A stretch of DNA of 42,771 bases from JACNLC01 sp964607375. Its GTDB lineage: Bacteria > Fidelibacterota > Marinisomatia > SCGC-AAA003-L08 > JACNLC01. Positions within the stretch are counted from its first letter, which is position 1. Every line of letters starts with the position of its first letter. The stretch is taken from contig CAZSJY010000008.1 in NCBI GenBank assembly GCA_964607375.1, positions 1 through 42,771 on the forward strand. The letters run 5' to 3'. The translations under genes and the position numbers were made by a program. Shown here in pieces: positions 1 through 9,521 of this stretch. The notes beneath the pieces are model-generated. The model had not been told where the DNA came from, did not search any database, and saw only the letters and a list, made by a program, of their open reading frames with translations.

Positions 1-194
1 TACTTTATTAATTTAAGATAAAACCACTGTTGCAAACTAATGTATATACTAATTTTATTACAGTAAAACTTTACAATTATTCCTATTTCATGCAGATTGT
101 ATGGTCTTCAAAAAACTGTATCATACATTCCTCAGATTGAGCTTGAAACTACTATATTTTTGCATCATTTTTAGACTGTAAGACCCTATCATTA

Positions 195-413
195 CTAGTT
201 ATTGTCCTGCCATTCATCATACCAAACCATTTGTATGGACTCCAAAATACCTTCGCTTGATTTTTCTGAATCATCTGAAAAATTATCAAGTTCGAGTATC
301 ATTCGATGTAAATCGGTAAACCTAACTGTTAGAGGATCAATGTCCGGATATTTCTCGGACAACTCAAATCCAATGTCTTCTATATCGTGCCAAGTTAGTT
401 TCATTTTTTTCAT
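195..413 (-). CDS. iscX: IscX-like Fe-S assembly accessory protein
   Basis: A 72-residue acidic protein. It matches the IscX (YfhJ) family across its whole length: a tryptophan near the start in LTWHDIEDIG, then YPDIDPLTVRFTDLHRMILE, an acidic DNFSDD stretch and a C-terminal VWYDEW. The P-[DE]-[IL]-D-P-x-T-V-R-F-T-D-[LM]-H core is the family hallmark. In well-studied bacteria IscX binds the cysteine desulfurase IscS and iron and tunes Fe-S cluster assembly. The ATG at 413 is preferred over an in-frame TTG at 425 because GGAGG lies five bases upstream of it. No isc or suf gene is visible nearby, so the gene is either an orphan or belongs to an operon beyond the left edge. Bases 1-194 downstream show no gene or clear terminator. 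Confidence 0.88.
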   Translation of the reverse strand: MKKMKLTWHDIEDIGFELSEKYPDIDPLTVRFTDLHRMILELDNFSDDSEKSSEGILESIQMVWYDEWQDNN

Positions 414-495
414 AGGAACCTCCAACAGTGAAAATTACATCTAAAACTATTATCGAAACTGTGCTATTTTGTTACAATAAGTTACACATTATCCT

Positions 496-523
496 TTGTT
501 CAGCAACTTTTGAATACTATAAC
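496..523 (+). promoter_or_regulatory. candidate promoter of the first subtilisin gene
   Basis: TTGTTC, a 16-base spacer and TATAAC lie 33 bases upstream of the ATG at 556, inside the 140-base divergent spacer between the iscX-like gene and the protease gene. The boxes are sigma-70-like, but FCB promoters often differ from this form, so the call is tentative. Confidence 0.3.
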
Positions 524-555
524 TTAAGGTGATAAAATAGAAAGAGAAACTATTG

Positions 556-2730
556 ATGATAAAACTAATGATTTTGGTAGGAATGCTATTTGCAATCGGA
601 AACACAAATACAATTAGAGAAAATGTTATATTATTTTGTTTGAATTCGGACACTGAACAGTTGTCCATTTCAAAAAGTGATAACGGATTTTCTGTCGATA
701 ACACCGAACTAAACGAGTATTTTAAAGTTATTAATGCAACTGGCATAGAGCAATGGATTCCTTTTGCCACCGACTCTGACCATGACGGTGATATTTATCT
801 AAACAGAATTTATCGTCTGTATTTATCAGAAAACCGAACAAAGTCTTTAACTCAAATTCAGGAAGAAATCACTTCTTTTAATTTTGTTCATTCATCTGAA
901 AAAGAATTTATAAGGAAAACATCTTATACACCGAATGATCCAAGATATAACCAGCAGTGGTTCTTACAACAAGTAAATGCAAATGATGCTTGGAATCTTT
1001 GGGATATAGACGGTGGAGATATTCCAGGTGACCAAGGTGTTTTGCTTGCTTCAGTAGATACTGGAGTTGATTGGGATCATACTGATTTAAGAAATAGTAT
1101 ATGGCAAAACCTTAACGAAGATGCAGATGGTGATGGTCATACAATCGAATATTCAAATGGATCTTGGGTACTCGACCCAGGTGATTTAAACGGAATTGAT
1201 GACGACGATTGGGATAACAGTCCAACTACTTTTGTAGATGATTTAATTGGCTGGGATGTATCTGGTTGGAGTGGTATTGGAGATAATAATCCTCAACCAA
1301 AAGAAGGTGTTTCAAATTGGAGTACATGGGCACATGGGACTCATGTTGGGGGATTATTAGCTGCAACATCAGATAATGGTACAGGTATTGCATCTGTAGC
1401 ATTCAACTGTAGTATAATGTCTGTAAAAGTTTCAAGAGGTAATCAATCCGGTGAACCTTATATAACAGATGGCTACTCAGGGATTTTATATGCTGCAAAA
1501 GCAGGTTTCTATGATGGTTCATTTGCTATAATTAATAACAGTTGGGGAGGTGGTGGATTTAGCCAATATGAACAATCCAATATCAATGTAGCTCATGATA
1601 CTTACAATGCAGTAATTTTTGCAGCTGGAGGAAATGGATCAGACTCTTGGCCTTACGGAGAAGAATATACAGCTCATTATCCATCGAGTTATGAAAATGT
1701 AATTTCCGTTGCTCCACTTGGGTCAAATGATAATTGGAATTACTGGGCAACCTACCACGAAACAATTGACTTGGCATCTCCTGGAGAGAATATTCATAGC
1801 ACAATTATTGGAAATAACTACACTTCTTGGGATGGCTCCTCTATGGCAACACCTATTGCTGCAAGTTGCGTTGGACTTCTAAAATCTTATAATCCTGAAT
1901 GGACAAATGTCCAACTTGAAACAATGATAATAGCAACTGCAGATCCTGGAATATACAGTATTAATTCTGAATCTTACCTTCAAAACAGATTAGGTTCAGG
2001 AAGAGTTGATATCTTGAAAGCTATTGAGGTAGGGCTTTTCCCTAAACTCGAATATGTTGCGAATGATGTACAACCAATTTCAGGATCCGATAATGATGTA
2101 AATCCCGGAGAAACTGTAGAATTACGAATAATTTTAGTCAACAACGAAAATTGGGGTACAGCAATTCAGACAAATGGAATTTTGACTTCTGAATCTGAGT
2201 TTGTTTCTATTTTAAGCGATGAGGGAAATTTTGGAACCATAGCTCCAGGGGATGCTGCTCTGAACGAAATTGATCCATTTATAATTGAATTCTCACCAGA
2301 TACTCCTACAGGAAATATTTCGTTTTCAGTTGAATTAACATCCAACCAGGATGATTATGTTTTGTATGCAGACACATTGACTTTCACTGTACGGGTAATG
2401 CCAACATTGGACAATGCTTCAAGTTCTTTTAAGAACGAATATTCGCTATCACAAGCATATCCAAATCCATTTAATCCAACAACTACAATTGGATTTAAAA
2501 TTTCTATGATAGAGACAAGTCACAATGTGTCTCTACAAGTTTACAATGTTAAAGGACAGCTAATTGAAACACTGTTAAACAAACAGATTGAAGCTGGTTA
2601 TCACCAAGTGGTATGGAACGCAGAACAATATCCTAGTGGATTGTATTTTGTTAAAATGGTTGCAAATAATCCTTCAGATGGTTTAGGACAAAGTTTTACT
2701 CAAACACAAAAATTATTGTTATTAAAATAG
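556..2730 (+). CDS. Secreted subtilisin-like (S8) serine protease with type IX-like sorting domain
   Basis: About 724 residues. A short hydrophobic N-terminal segment (MIKLMILVGMLFAIGN) acts as a signal peptide. A propeptide-like region includes DSDHDGDIYLNRIYRLYL. The catalytic triad is clear: Asp near residue 169 (ASVDTGVDW), His near 261 (AHGTHVGG) and Ser near 430 (DGSSMATP), with an oxyanion Asn near 361 (AAGGNGS). An Asp-rich insertion near 207-230 is probably calcium-binding. Residues about 495-620 form a beta-rich CARDB-like linker. The C-terminus starts at AYPNPFNPTTTIGF and ends QKLLLLK, the sorting-domain form linked to type IX secretion. A TTG at 553 is an alternative start, but the ATG at 556 is more natural; neither has a strong SD. 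It is paralogous to the protease at 27247-29028. The next gene starts nine bases downstream, suggesting co-expression of two proteases. Confidence 0.93.
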   Translation: MIKLMILVGMLFAIGNTNTIRENVILFCLNSDTEQLSISKSDNGFSVDNTELNEYFKVINATGIEQWIPFATDSDHDGDIYLNRIYRLYLSENRTKSLTQIQEEITSFNFVHSSEKEFIRKTSYTPNDPRYNQQWFLQQVNANDAWNLWDIDGGDIPGDQGVLLASVDTGVDWDHTDLRNSIWQNLNEDADGDGHTIEYSNGSWVLDPGDLNGIDDDDWDNSPTTFVDDLIGWDVSGWSGIGDNNPQPKEGVSNWSTWAHGTHVGGLLAATSDNGTGIASVAFNCSIMSVKVSRGNQSGEPYITDGYSGILYAAKAGFYDGSFAIINNSWGGGGFSQYEQSNINVAHDTYNAVIFAAGGNGSDSWPYGEEYTAHYPSSYENVISVAPLGSNDNWNYWATYHETIDLASPGENIHSTIIGNNYTSWDGSSMATPIAASCVGLLKSYNPEWTNVQLETMIIATADPGIYSINSESYLQNRLGSGRVDILKAIEVGLFPKLEYVANDVQPISGSDNDVNPGETVELRIILVNNENWGTAIQTNGILTSESEFVSILSDEGNFGTIAPGDAALNEIDPFIIEFSPDTPTGNISFSVELTSNQDDYVLYADTLTFTVRVMPTLDNASSSFKNEYSLSQAYPNPFNPTTTIGFKISMIETSHNVSLQVYNVKGQLIETLLNKQIEAGYHQVVWNAEQYPSGLYFVKMVANNPSDGLGQSFTQTQKLLLLK
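2510..2535. repeat. Palindrome within sorting-domain coding sequence
   Basis: TAGAGACA at 2510-2517 is the exact reverse complement of TGTCTCTA at 2528-2535, with a 10-base loop. It encodes the ETSHNVSL segment between the first two strands of the sorting domain. Related degenerate copies lie at the same domain position at 5550-5574 and 42563-42581. Confidence 0.65.
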
Positions 2731-2738
2731 GAAAGTTT

Positions 2739-5700
2739 ATGAAAAAATTGGAAATCGTTTTAGTAATGCTTTTTCTACTAAGCACCTTATTTGCAAAAGT
2801 AGTAAGTGTAGATCAAGCGAAGGCAGTTGCTATAAATCTATTTACAGAGCGTAGTGAGTTTGAACACAATGAAATCAGTGTTAGTGGAATTCATACTGAA
2901 AATGATGGTCAGTACAAATTGTTTTATATTTTTAATATGGTTCCTGAAGGATTTGTTATAGTTTCTGCAGATGATATTGCAATACCCATTATCGGTTATA
3001 GTTTTGAAGGACAATTACAAAACGATAAAATTCCAACACAACTGGAACATAAGCTTGAAAATTACAGATTAGAAATAAAAAATGCTATTCAACAAAATAT
3101 TTTGGCTACGGAAAAAATTAGAAATCAATGGAGTTATTACGAAGTTGTTGATATTTCTTCTGATATTCGTGATTTCCGTTCAGTTTATCCTCTCATTCAA
3201 GCTCGCTTTGATCAACCAAATCCTTGGAATGCAAAATGTCCAGTTGATTTGAGTGGACCAGGAGGTCATGCTTTAGTTGGATGTGTTGCAGTCTCTATGG
3301 CACAAGTAATGCACTATTGGTCATATCCTGAATATGGTTATGGTTCTCACAATTACTATCATTGGGATTATGGAAACATCTCAGCTGATTTTGAAAATAC
3401 TCACTATGATTGGTCTAATATCCCAAACGCTCCTGCAACCGATGATACACAAACAATATTGTTTCATTGTGGTGTAGCTGTCGATATGGGATACGGAGCA
3501 GATGGTTCGGGTGCCTATGTTGGGTGGGGAAATCCATGTGCAATGTCTGCTATGGAAGATCACTTTCTTTTTGATGACAATATCCATTTCGAGGAAAAAG
3601 ATAATTATTCAGATTCCGAATGGAAAAACTTGATGCAAGCTGAACTTGACCAAGGACGACCTACAATTTATCGTGGTTATGATAATGATAGTGGAGGTGG
3701 TCACGCTTGGAATATAGATGGTTACCAAGATGAATATTTTCATTGTAATTGGGGTTGGGGTGGATATGCAAATGGTTATTTTTATTTAAATAATTTATCC
3801 GGTGGTGGATACAATTTTTCATCCGGTCAAGCTGCAATCATGGGTATTATCCCTGAAGAACTTAATACACCAAATTTAGTTTTGGTAGAAACAAATAGCG
3901 AAGAAATATCAGGTGATGGTGATGGTGTCATAAATCCAGGAGAATCTGCAAACATTTTTGTTACTTTAAGAAATTTACCACCTTGGCCAAGTGCTAACAA
4001 TGTTGAACTAGTTTTAGAATCACAAGAGGCTGGAATTACAATTATAAATGACTATATTACAGTAACAGAGATTGATTCTGGAGGTACATTTACAAATATT
4101 GAGTTACCATTCATTATAGAAATTTCCCAAGAAGTGCAACTTGGAGATTTTTCTTTCAGTTTGTTTGTGCTTTCTGACAATAGACAATATTCTAAAGAAT
4201 TTAATTTTGATGTTAATGTCTCATTACACCAAACAGGATTCCCATTTTACACTTCAGTACAAGTAAAATCTTCTCCTATAGTGATTGATATTGACGAAGA
4301 TGGAGAAAATGAAATCATCTTCACAGATTATATAGGATTGGTTCACTGTCTAGATCAAAATGGAACTGAAGAAACTAATTGGCCATTTGATACTGGAAAT
4401 CAAGTTTGGGGAGCACCAGCTGTAGCAGATATCGATAATGACGGTGAATTAGAAGTTATTATCGGTTCAAAATCTAAACATCTTTTTGTACTTAACAATA
4501 ATGCTGAGATAAAGCTGGATTTAGAAACTGAAATGTATTTGATGGCAACTGCTTCAATTGGGAATATTGACGAGGATGAAGAACTTGAAATTATATTCCC
4601 AGGATTTTCAACAGAGGAGGAAATTTCTAAAATATTCGCCATAAATCCTGATGGTTCAAATGTTTATGGATTTCCAATAATTGTAAATGATAAAATTATG
4701 TACGGTTTAGCAGTAGCAGATTTTAATGACAACAGTAAAATTGATATCGTCTGCTCAACCGATAATGGCAATGTTTTTCTTTACTATGATAACGGAATAA
4801 TTGCTGATGGTTTCCCATTTGTAGCTGAAGATAAATTTAAAACTCCACCTTCAATATTGCAACTTAATGAACCTGACGAGTTCGGTTTCAAGAATTTAAT
4901 TGTTGTAGGGTCAATGGACGACAATTTTTATGCAATAAATAGCAATGGAGAACTTCGTTTTAATATTGAAACAGGTGCTAGTATTCAGACTTCTGCAGGA
5001 TTTGTGGATATTGAGAATATTGGTTCTGTTATGTTTTTTGGTTCTGATGATGGATACCTTTACGGCATTCAAACTAATGGATTTAGTATTCCTGGATGGC
5101 CAAAATACCTAAATGGAAAAGTAACTGTTTCTCCAGTTTTTGCAGATTTTAACGGTGATAATATTCCTGAAGTCGTGTCTGGTAATGACATTGGTGGATT
5201 GTATGCTTTCCATATAAATGGAGATGCATACCAAAATACTCCAATACCATCAGAATTTGCTTTTAAAAGTACTCCAGCTGTTTGGGATATTGATAATGAT
5301 GGAGATTTAGAAATTGTAATTGGTACCACTCACAATTGTACAAATATCGATATCAAACAACTTGGATTTAATGGATTATATTGGAATATGGACAGAGGAA
5401 ATCCTCAAAGAACAGGATTATTTGAAAGTACTATTAATGTTAACTTGAATAATAGTTTTCAATCTATCATTACAAATTTTCATTTGTTAACTGCTTACCC
5501 AAATCCGTTTAACCCATCAACTACTATTGGATTTACATTACCAATGGTTGAGACCCATCGCAATACTTCTCTACACATTTACAACTTACAAGGTAAATTA
5601 GTTGAAACATTGATTAACCAACAACTGGAATCTGGATATCACGAAGTGGTATGGGGTCCGGTTGGATATCCAAGTGGAATCTATTTTGTTCAACTCATAG

Positions 5701-5744
5701 TAGGTGATGTTACTAAAACTAAAAAGCTACTACTGTTAAAATAA
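2739..5744 (+). CDS. Secreted C10 (streptopain-like) cysteine protease with FG-GAP-like repeats and sorting domain
   Basis: 1001 residues. A signal peptide (MKKLEIVLVMLFLLSTLFAK) is followed by a Spi_C10-type propeptide with EGFVIVSADDIAIPIIGYS near 70-88. The peptidase C10 domain has its nucleophile Cys near 182 in GCVAVSMAQVMHYWSYP, the catalytic His near 322 in GGGHAWNIDGY, and NWGWGG near 337-342, which supplies the Trp/Asn elements seen in SpeB. After a beta linker, about six repeats of the type PAVADIDNDGELEVIIG run from roughly 505 to 885; these are FG-GAP/VCBS-like calcium-binding blades that probably form a beta-propeller. The C-terminus (AYPNPFNPSTTIGF ... KKLLLLK) is the type IX-like sorting domain. 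It lies nine bases after the subtilisin stop codon and is probably co-transcribed with it. Likely a surface or released protease acting on external protein. Confidence 0.92.
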   Translation: MKKLEIVLVMLFLLSTLFAKVVSVDQAKAVAINLFTERSEFEHNEISVSGIHTENDGQYKLFYIFNMVPEGFVIVSADDIAIPIIGYSFEGQLQNDKIPTQLEHKLENYRLEIKNAIQQNILATEKIRNQWSYYEVVDISSDIRDFRSVYPLIQARFDQPNPWNAKCPVDLSGPGGHALVGCVAVSMAQVMHYWSYPEYGYGSHNYYHWDYGNISADFENTHYDWSNIPNAPATDDTQTILFHCGVAVDMGYGADGSGAYVGWGNPCAMSAMEDHFLFDDNIHFEEKDNYSDSEWKNLMQAELDQGRPTIYRGYDNDSGGGHAWNIDGYQDEYFHCNWGWGGYANGYFYLNNLSGGGYNFSSGQAAIMGIIPEELNTPNLVLVETNSEEISGDGDGVINPGESANIFVTLRNLPPWPSANNVELVLESQEAGITIINDYITVTEIDSGGTFTNIELPFIIEISQEVQLGDFSFSLFVLSDNRQYSKEFNFDVNVSLHQTGFPFYTSVQVKSSPIVIDIDEDGENEIIFTDYIGLVHCLDQNGTEETNWPFDTGNQVWGAPAVADIDNDGELEVIIGSKSKHLFVLNNNAEIKLDLETEMYLMATASIGNIDEDEELEIIFPGFSTEEEISKIFAINPDGSNVYGFPIIVNDKIMYGLAVADFNDNSKIDIVCSTDNGNVFLYYDNGIIADGFPFVAEDKFKTPPSILQLNEPDEFGFKNLIVVGSMDDNFYAINSNGELRFNIETGASIQTSAGFVDIENIGSVMFFGSDDGYLYGIQTNGFSIPGWPKYLNGKVTVSPVFADFNGDNIPEVVSGNDIGGLYAFHINGDAYQNTPIPSEFAFKSTPAVWDIDNDGDLEIVIGTTHNCTNIDIKQLGFNGLYWNMDRGNPQRTGLFESTINVNLNNSFQSIITNFHLLTAYPNPFNPSTTIGFTLPMVETHRNTSLHIYNLQGKLVETLINQQLESGYHEVVWGPVGYPSGIYFVQLIVGDVTKTKKLLLLK
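5550..5574. repeat. Degenerate palindrome remnant in sorting-domain coding sequence
   Basis: GAGAC at 5550-5554 and TCTCTAC at 5568-5574 flank a middle that no longer pairs well. It encodes the ETHRNTSL segment, at the same domain position as the intact palindrome at 2510-2535. Confidence 0.5.
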
Positions 5745-5758
5745 TTTTGAATTATTTT
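5738..5758 (+). terminator. possible weak AT-only terminator hairpin
   Basis: AAAATAATT pairs perfectly with AATTATTTT across a three-base loop, overlapping the stop codon of the C10 protease gene. The stem contains no G-C pair, so termination would be weak. Confidence 0.3.
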
Positions 5759-5805
5759 TGATTAGTAGTTTCCTAAATTACTGCAGTACTTATCGTATGT
5801 AAACC

Positions 5806-8004
5806 ATGAAAAAGACTTTTCGAATAGAAGGAATGCATTGTGCTGGATGTGTGGTTAATGTTGAGAAAGCACTAAAATCAATAAACGGAATTAATGATGC
5901 ATCCGCCAACCTTACTATGGAAATTGTTACCATAGAATTTGAAGATGATAACATTCTTAAATCTGCAAAATCCGCTATTGAAAAAATTGGATTTCAACTA
6001 ATTTTAGAAAAGGATGATACCCTTCCAACTGACAGAAGACAGAAAGAAATTCATATTTGGAAAAACACTTTAGTCAAAATGTCTCTGTTTGGAATACCAC
6101 TTTTGTGTTTTGCAATGTGGGAGATGATTTTTCAAGGTTCAGTATCAATTGTTACATCTATTATCATACAATTCCCATTAGCAACAGTTTTAATATTTCT
6201 CGGAAGAAATTATTATATAATTGGTTATGGATCCTTATTCAAGTTTCTTCCCAATATGGATAGTTTAGTAGCTCTCGGAACCAGCGCTGCATATTTGTAT
6301 TCACTGATCTCTTCGGTAAATATCATCGGAAATTTCGAAATTTCTGGATTTGAAAAACTGTATTTTGAAAGTGCAGGAGTGATATTATTATTCATTACCT
6401 TAGGAAGATTTCTAGAAGCAAAAGCAAAGGGGAAAACAACAGAAGCTCTATCAAAATTACTTCAAACAGCACCAAAAACTGGATGGATCAAAAGAAATAA
6501 TGAATGGATCGAATTTCCGGTTTCCGAAATACAAATAGGCGATCAAGTTATAGTAAAACCTGGCGGACAAATTCCAGTTGATGGAACTGTGATAGAAGGA
6601 TCGTCTTTTGTTGATGAATCAACAATTACCGGAGAATCAAATCCTGTTGAAAAAAAGATTAATGACAAGGTTATAGGAGCAACAATTAACTCATCCGGTA
6701 TGATTGTATTTGTTGCCAAAAAAATCGGTAGGGAAACAGTTTTTTCACAAATAATTAAGTTAGTCGAAGATGCTCAATCGTCAAAAGCACCTATTCAAAC
6801 TCTCGCAGACAAAATCGCTGGAGTTTTTGTTCCGGTTGTTCTATTATTAGCAATATTCAGCACTGTAATTTGGCTTTTGTATGGAATGCCACTTGTTTTT
6901 TCTCTAAATATATTTGTTTCGGTTTTGATTATTGCCTGTCCTTGTGCATTAGGATTAGCAACTCCAACAGCTGTTGTTATGGGAATTGGGTTATCCGCTC
7001 AAAAAGGGATTCATTTTAAGTCAGCGGAATCTCTTCAAAATTTGAGTAAAACCGAAATTATTGTTTTTGATAAAACAGGTACGCTTACAAAAGGTGAAAT
7101 TACAATATCAGATATCAAAACAATAATTGACAGAAAGGAGTTCCTCTCAATTCTGTATTCTGTTGAACAACCTTCAGAGCATCACTTAGCAAAAGCTATT
7201 GTAAATTATATTTCTGCAGAAGAAGATTTCCAACAATACCAAATTACTTCTTTTGTATCTTTATCCGGTAAAGGAGTCAAAGGAGAAGTAAACAAAAACC
7301 AAATTATTGCAGGTCATCTAAAATTTATTAGTGATTATACTAACGAATTACCTGATGATACTTTGGAGTTAGACGAACGATTAATTAGCCAAGGTAAAAC
7401 TGTAATTCATCTTGTTAGAGATCAGCAGTGGATTGGACTCATTGGGTTATCAGACGAAATTAGAATTGAAGCTGAACAGACAATATATGATCTCCAAAAA
7501 AGTATGATTGATTTGTGGATGATTACCGGAGATAATCAAAAAACTGCAGAACATGTTGGAAAAACAATCGGAATTAACAATATACTATCTGAAATTCTTC
7601 CTGAACAAAAATCAAACCAAATCACTGAACTTAAAAACCAAGGCAAACTCGTCGCGATGGTTGGTGATGGAATAAATGATGCTCCTGCACTTGCATCAGC
7701 AGATTTAGGAATCTCTTTAAGTTCAGGCACAGATGTCGCTATTGAAACTGCAGATATTGTATTAATGCGATCGGATCTAACTCTTGTTAAAGATGCAATG
7801 AAGTTAAGTAAACAAATCGTTAAGAAAATTAAACAAAATCTATTTTGGGCATTTGTTTATAATCTGGTTGGAATTCCAATAGCTATGGGGATTTTATATC
7901 CAATAAATGGTTATTTACTAAATCCAATGATTGCTGGAATTGCAATGGCATTTTCATCTGTGAGTGTTGTTGGCAATACACTTCTCTTGAAGAAAAAACT
8001 ATAA
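5806..8004 (+). CDS. copA: Copper-translocating P1B-type ATPase
   Basis: 732 residues, the usual length for a P1B ATPase with one N-terminal metal-binding domain. The HMA motif GMHCAGC is at 9-15. The membrane CPC motif is at 378-380 (ACPCALGLATP), the actuator TGE lies in STITGES, the phosphorylated Asp is at 422 in DKTGTLT, and the hinge GDGIND is at 620-625. These identify a Cu(I) exporter of the inner membrane that uses ATP to move copper to the periplasm. One oddity is that the nucleotide-domain HP motif, normally SEHPLA, reads SEHHLA at 457-462: the His is kept but Pro is replaced. No CopZ or CueR-type regulator is adjacent. It follows the protease gene by 61 bases but appears functionally unrelated. 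No strong SD is seen upstream of the ATG. Confidence 0.94.
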   Translation: MKKTFRIEGMHCAGCVVNVEKALKSINGINDASANLTMEIVTIEFEDDNILKSAKSAIEKIGFQLILEKDDTLPTDRRQKEIHIWKNTLVKMSLFGIPLLCFAMWEMIFQGSVSIVTSIIIQFPLATVLIFLGRNYYIIGYGSLFKFLPNMDSLVALGTSAAYLYSLISSVNIIGNFEISGFEKLYFESAGVILLFITLGRFLEAKAKGKTTEALSKLLQTAPKTGWIKRNNEWIEFPVSEIQIGDQVIVKPGGQIPVDGTVIEGSSFVDESTITGESNPVEKKINDKVIGATINSSGMIVFVAKKIGRETVFSQIIKLVEDAQSSKAPIQTLADKIAGVFVPVVLLLAIFSTVIWLLYGMPLVFSLNIFVSVLIIACPCALGLATPTAVVMGIGLSAQKGIHFKSAESLQNLSKTEIIVFDKTGTLTKGEITISDIKTIIDRKEFLSILYSVEQPSEHHLAKAIVNYISAEEDFQQYQITSFVSLSGKGVKGEVNKNQIIAGHLKFISDYTNELPDDTLELDERLISQGKTVIHLVRDQQWIGLIGLSDEIRIEAEQTIYDLQKSMIDLWMITGDNQKTAEHVGKTIGINNILSEILPEQKSNQITELKNQGKLVAMVGDGINDAPALASADLGISLSSGTDVAIETADIVLMRSDLTLVKDAMKLSKQIVKKIKQNLFWAFVYNLVGIPIAMGILYPINGYLLNPMIAGIAMAFSSVSVVGNTLLLKKKL

Positions 8005-8131
8005 TTTAACAAAAGCCACTATTCCAAAATTGTAAATCTCTAATTCGAATATTCCGATTAATTGTTAAAACTAATTTTTTGTCCAAATCTAATAATACTT
8101 GTAAATTTTATGAGTTATCTGAGAGGTATTT

Positions 8132-9517
8132 GTGAAATTCACATCATTTGTATTTGTTTATATTTTACTAACGGTTCATTTTCTTTATGGCGATTGTGAT
8201 CCAGGATTTGTAGAAATTAATGAAAACTGCTATTGGGAATCGGATATCCTAATTCTACAGGAAGTAATAAACATAAATACCTTGGAGATAGACAGTCCAA
8301 TTGAATTAGGCGACCAAATTTGGTCCGAGGGACGATTAGAATACCTTGAATCAAATTTTGCACAATTGATGTATTTGCCGTACAATTTTGGGAATCTTGA
8401 TGAATTAACAGAATTACATCTATGTTCAAACCAGTTTTCTAGTCTACCTGAAAGTTTTGGGTATTTAGATAATTTGATTATACTTGATTTATCTTCCAAT
8501 CAACTTAATAGTTTACCTACAGGTTTTGGAAATCTGGGAAATCTCACAAATTTGGATTTGTCCTATAACCAATTAACATATCTTCCTGAAAGTTTTGGGT
8601 ATTTGAATCAACTGAATTCGTTAAATCTTTCGGATAATCAACTCGCTGTACTACCATCAAGCTTTGGAAATTTACAGAATTTAGTTTATCTATATTTATC
8701 TTCCAATAATCTAACTTATTTGGATACAGATTTTGGGAATTTAACACTTTTAGTTGATTTGGATTTGTCTTCCAATCAACTTACATCACTTCCAGAAAAT
8801 ATTGGTGATTTGGGTAATCTTAAGAATCTGTACCTTCAAATTAATAAAATTGAATCTCTCCCTCAAGATTTTGTAAACTTGGATAGCTTGGAAACTGCAT
8901 TTCTATACTTAAATCAACTGATTAGTCTTCCAGAAGATATAGGAAATCTCAACAATCTTAAAACTCTTTCAGTATATGAAAACAACTTGGAAATGTTACC
9001 TATGAGTTTGTGGAGTTTAACAGAGCTCAATGTGCTTAAACTTCATTCAAATGAACTCGCTGATGAAATACCTGAGGATATTTGTAATTTGACGAATTTA
9101 ATTTGGTCTATAGATAATGAGACCTATTATGAATCATCGATTTACGATAACAACTTCTGTCCGGAGTATCCAACTTGTGTAGAAGATTTTATTGGAGAAC
9201 AAGATGTTTCAGATTGTGAAATTGTAGATATCAATAATTATGCCATTGAACCAAATGAGTTTACTTTATTTCATAGTTATCCAAATCCTTTTAATCCGTT
9301 GACAACCATTAGTTTTCAACTCACAGTTCCTGGCTATGTTCTACTTGCCATTTACAATATTAACGGTGATCTAATGGAAACTCTAGTTAATGATAATTTT
9401 GGCTTGGGTTATCACGAGGTAAATTGGAATGCAAGTAGCTTTTCTAGTGGGATTTACTTTGCAAAGTTAGTAATAGGAAATTCAGTAAGTGTTCAAAAAT
9501 TGGAGCTATTAAGATAG
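8132..9517 (+). CDS. Secreted leucine-rich-repeat protein with sorting domain
   Basis: 461 residues. The signal peptide is MKFTSFVFVYILLTVHFLYG. A short Cys-bearing N-cap follows, then about ten near-perfect 23-residue leucine-rich repeats (for example LDLSSNQLTSLPENIGDLGNL) from roughly 68 to 325. This gives a 69-base periodicity in the DNA. A Cys-containing C-cap precedes the sorting domain, SYPNPFNPLTTISF to QKLELLR. The GTG start is supported by GAGAGG six to eleven bases upstream. The protein is probably displayed on or released from the cell surface and used for binding; the target is unknown. Its stop codon lies only four bases from the stop codon of the convergent gene at 9522. Confidence 0.9.
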   Translation: MKFTSFVFVYILLTVHFLYGDCDPGFVEINENCYWESDILILQEVININTLEIDSPIELGDQIWSEGRLEYLESNFAQLMYLPYNFGNLDELTELHLCSNQFSSLPESFGYLDNLIILDLSSNQLNSLPTGFGNLGNLTNLDLSYNQLTYLPESFGYLNQLNSLNLSDNQLAVLPSSFGNLQNLVYLYLSSNNLTYLDTDFGNLTLLVDLDLSSNQLTSLPENIGDLGNLKNLYLQINKIESLPQDFVNLDSLETAFLYLNQLISLPEDIGNLNNLKTLSVYENNLEMLPMSLWSLTELNVLKLHSNELADEIPEDICNLTNLIWSIDNETYYESSIYDNNFCPEYPTCVEDFIGEQDVSDCEIVDINNYAIEPNEFTLFHSYPNPFNPLTTISFQLTVPGYVLLAIYNINGDLMETLVNDNFGLGYHEVNWNASSFSSGIYFAKLVIGNSVSVQKLELLR

Positions 9518-9521
9518 TTTG

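Noticed and set aside
202..444. Plus-strand 80-codon frame
   Set aside because: It lies antisense to the well-conserved iscX-like gene and has no family features.
8132..9517. CRISPR-like 69-base periodicity
   Set aside because: The period is three times 23 codons and follows the leucine-rich repeats; there are no spacers.
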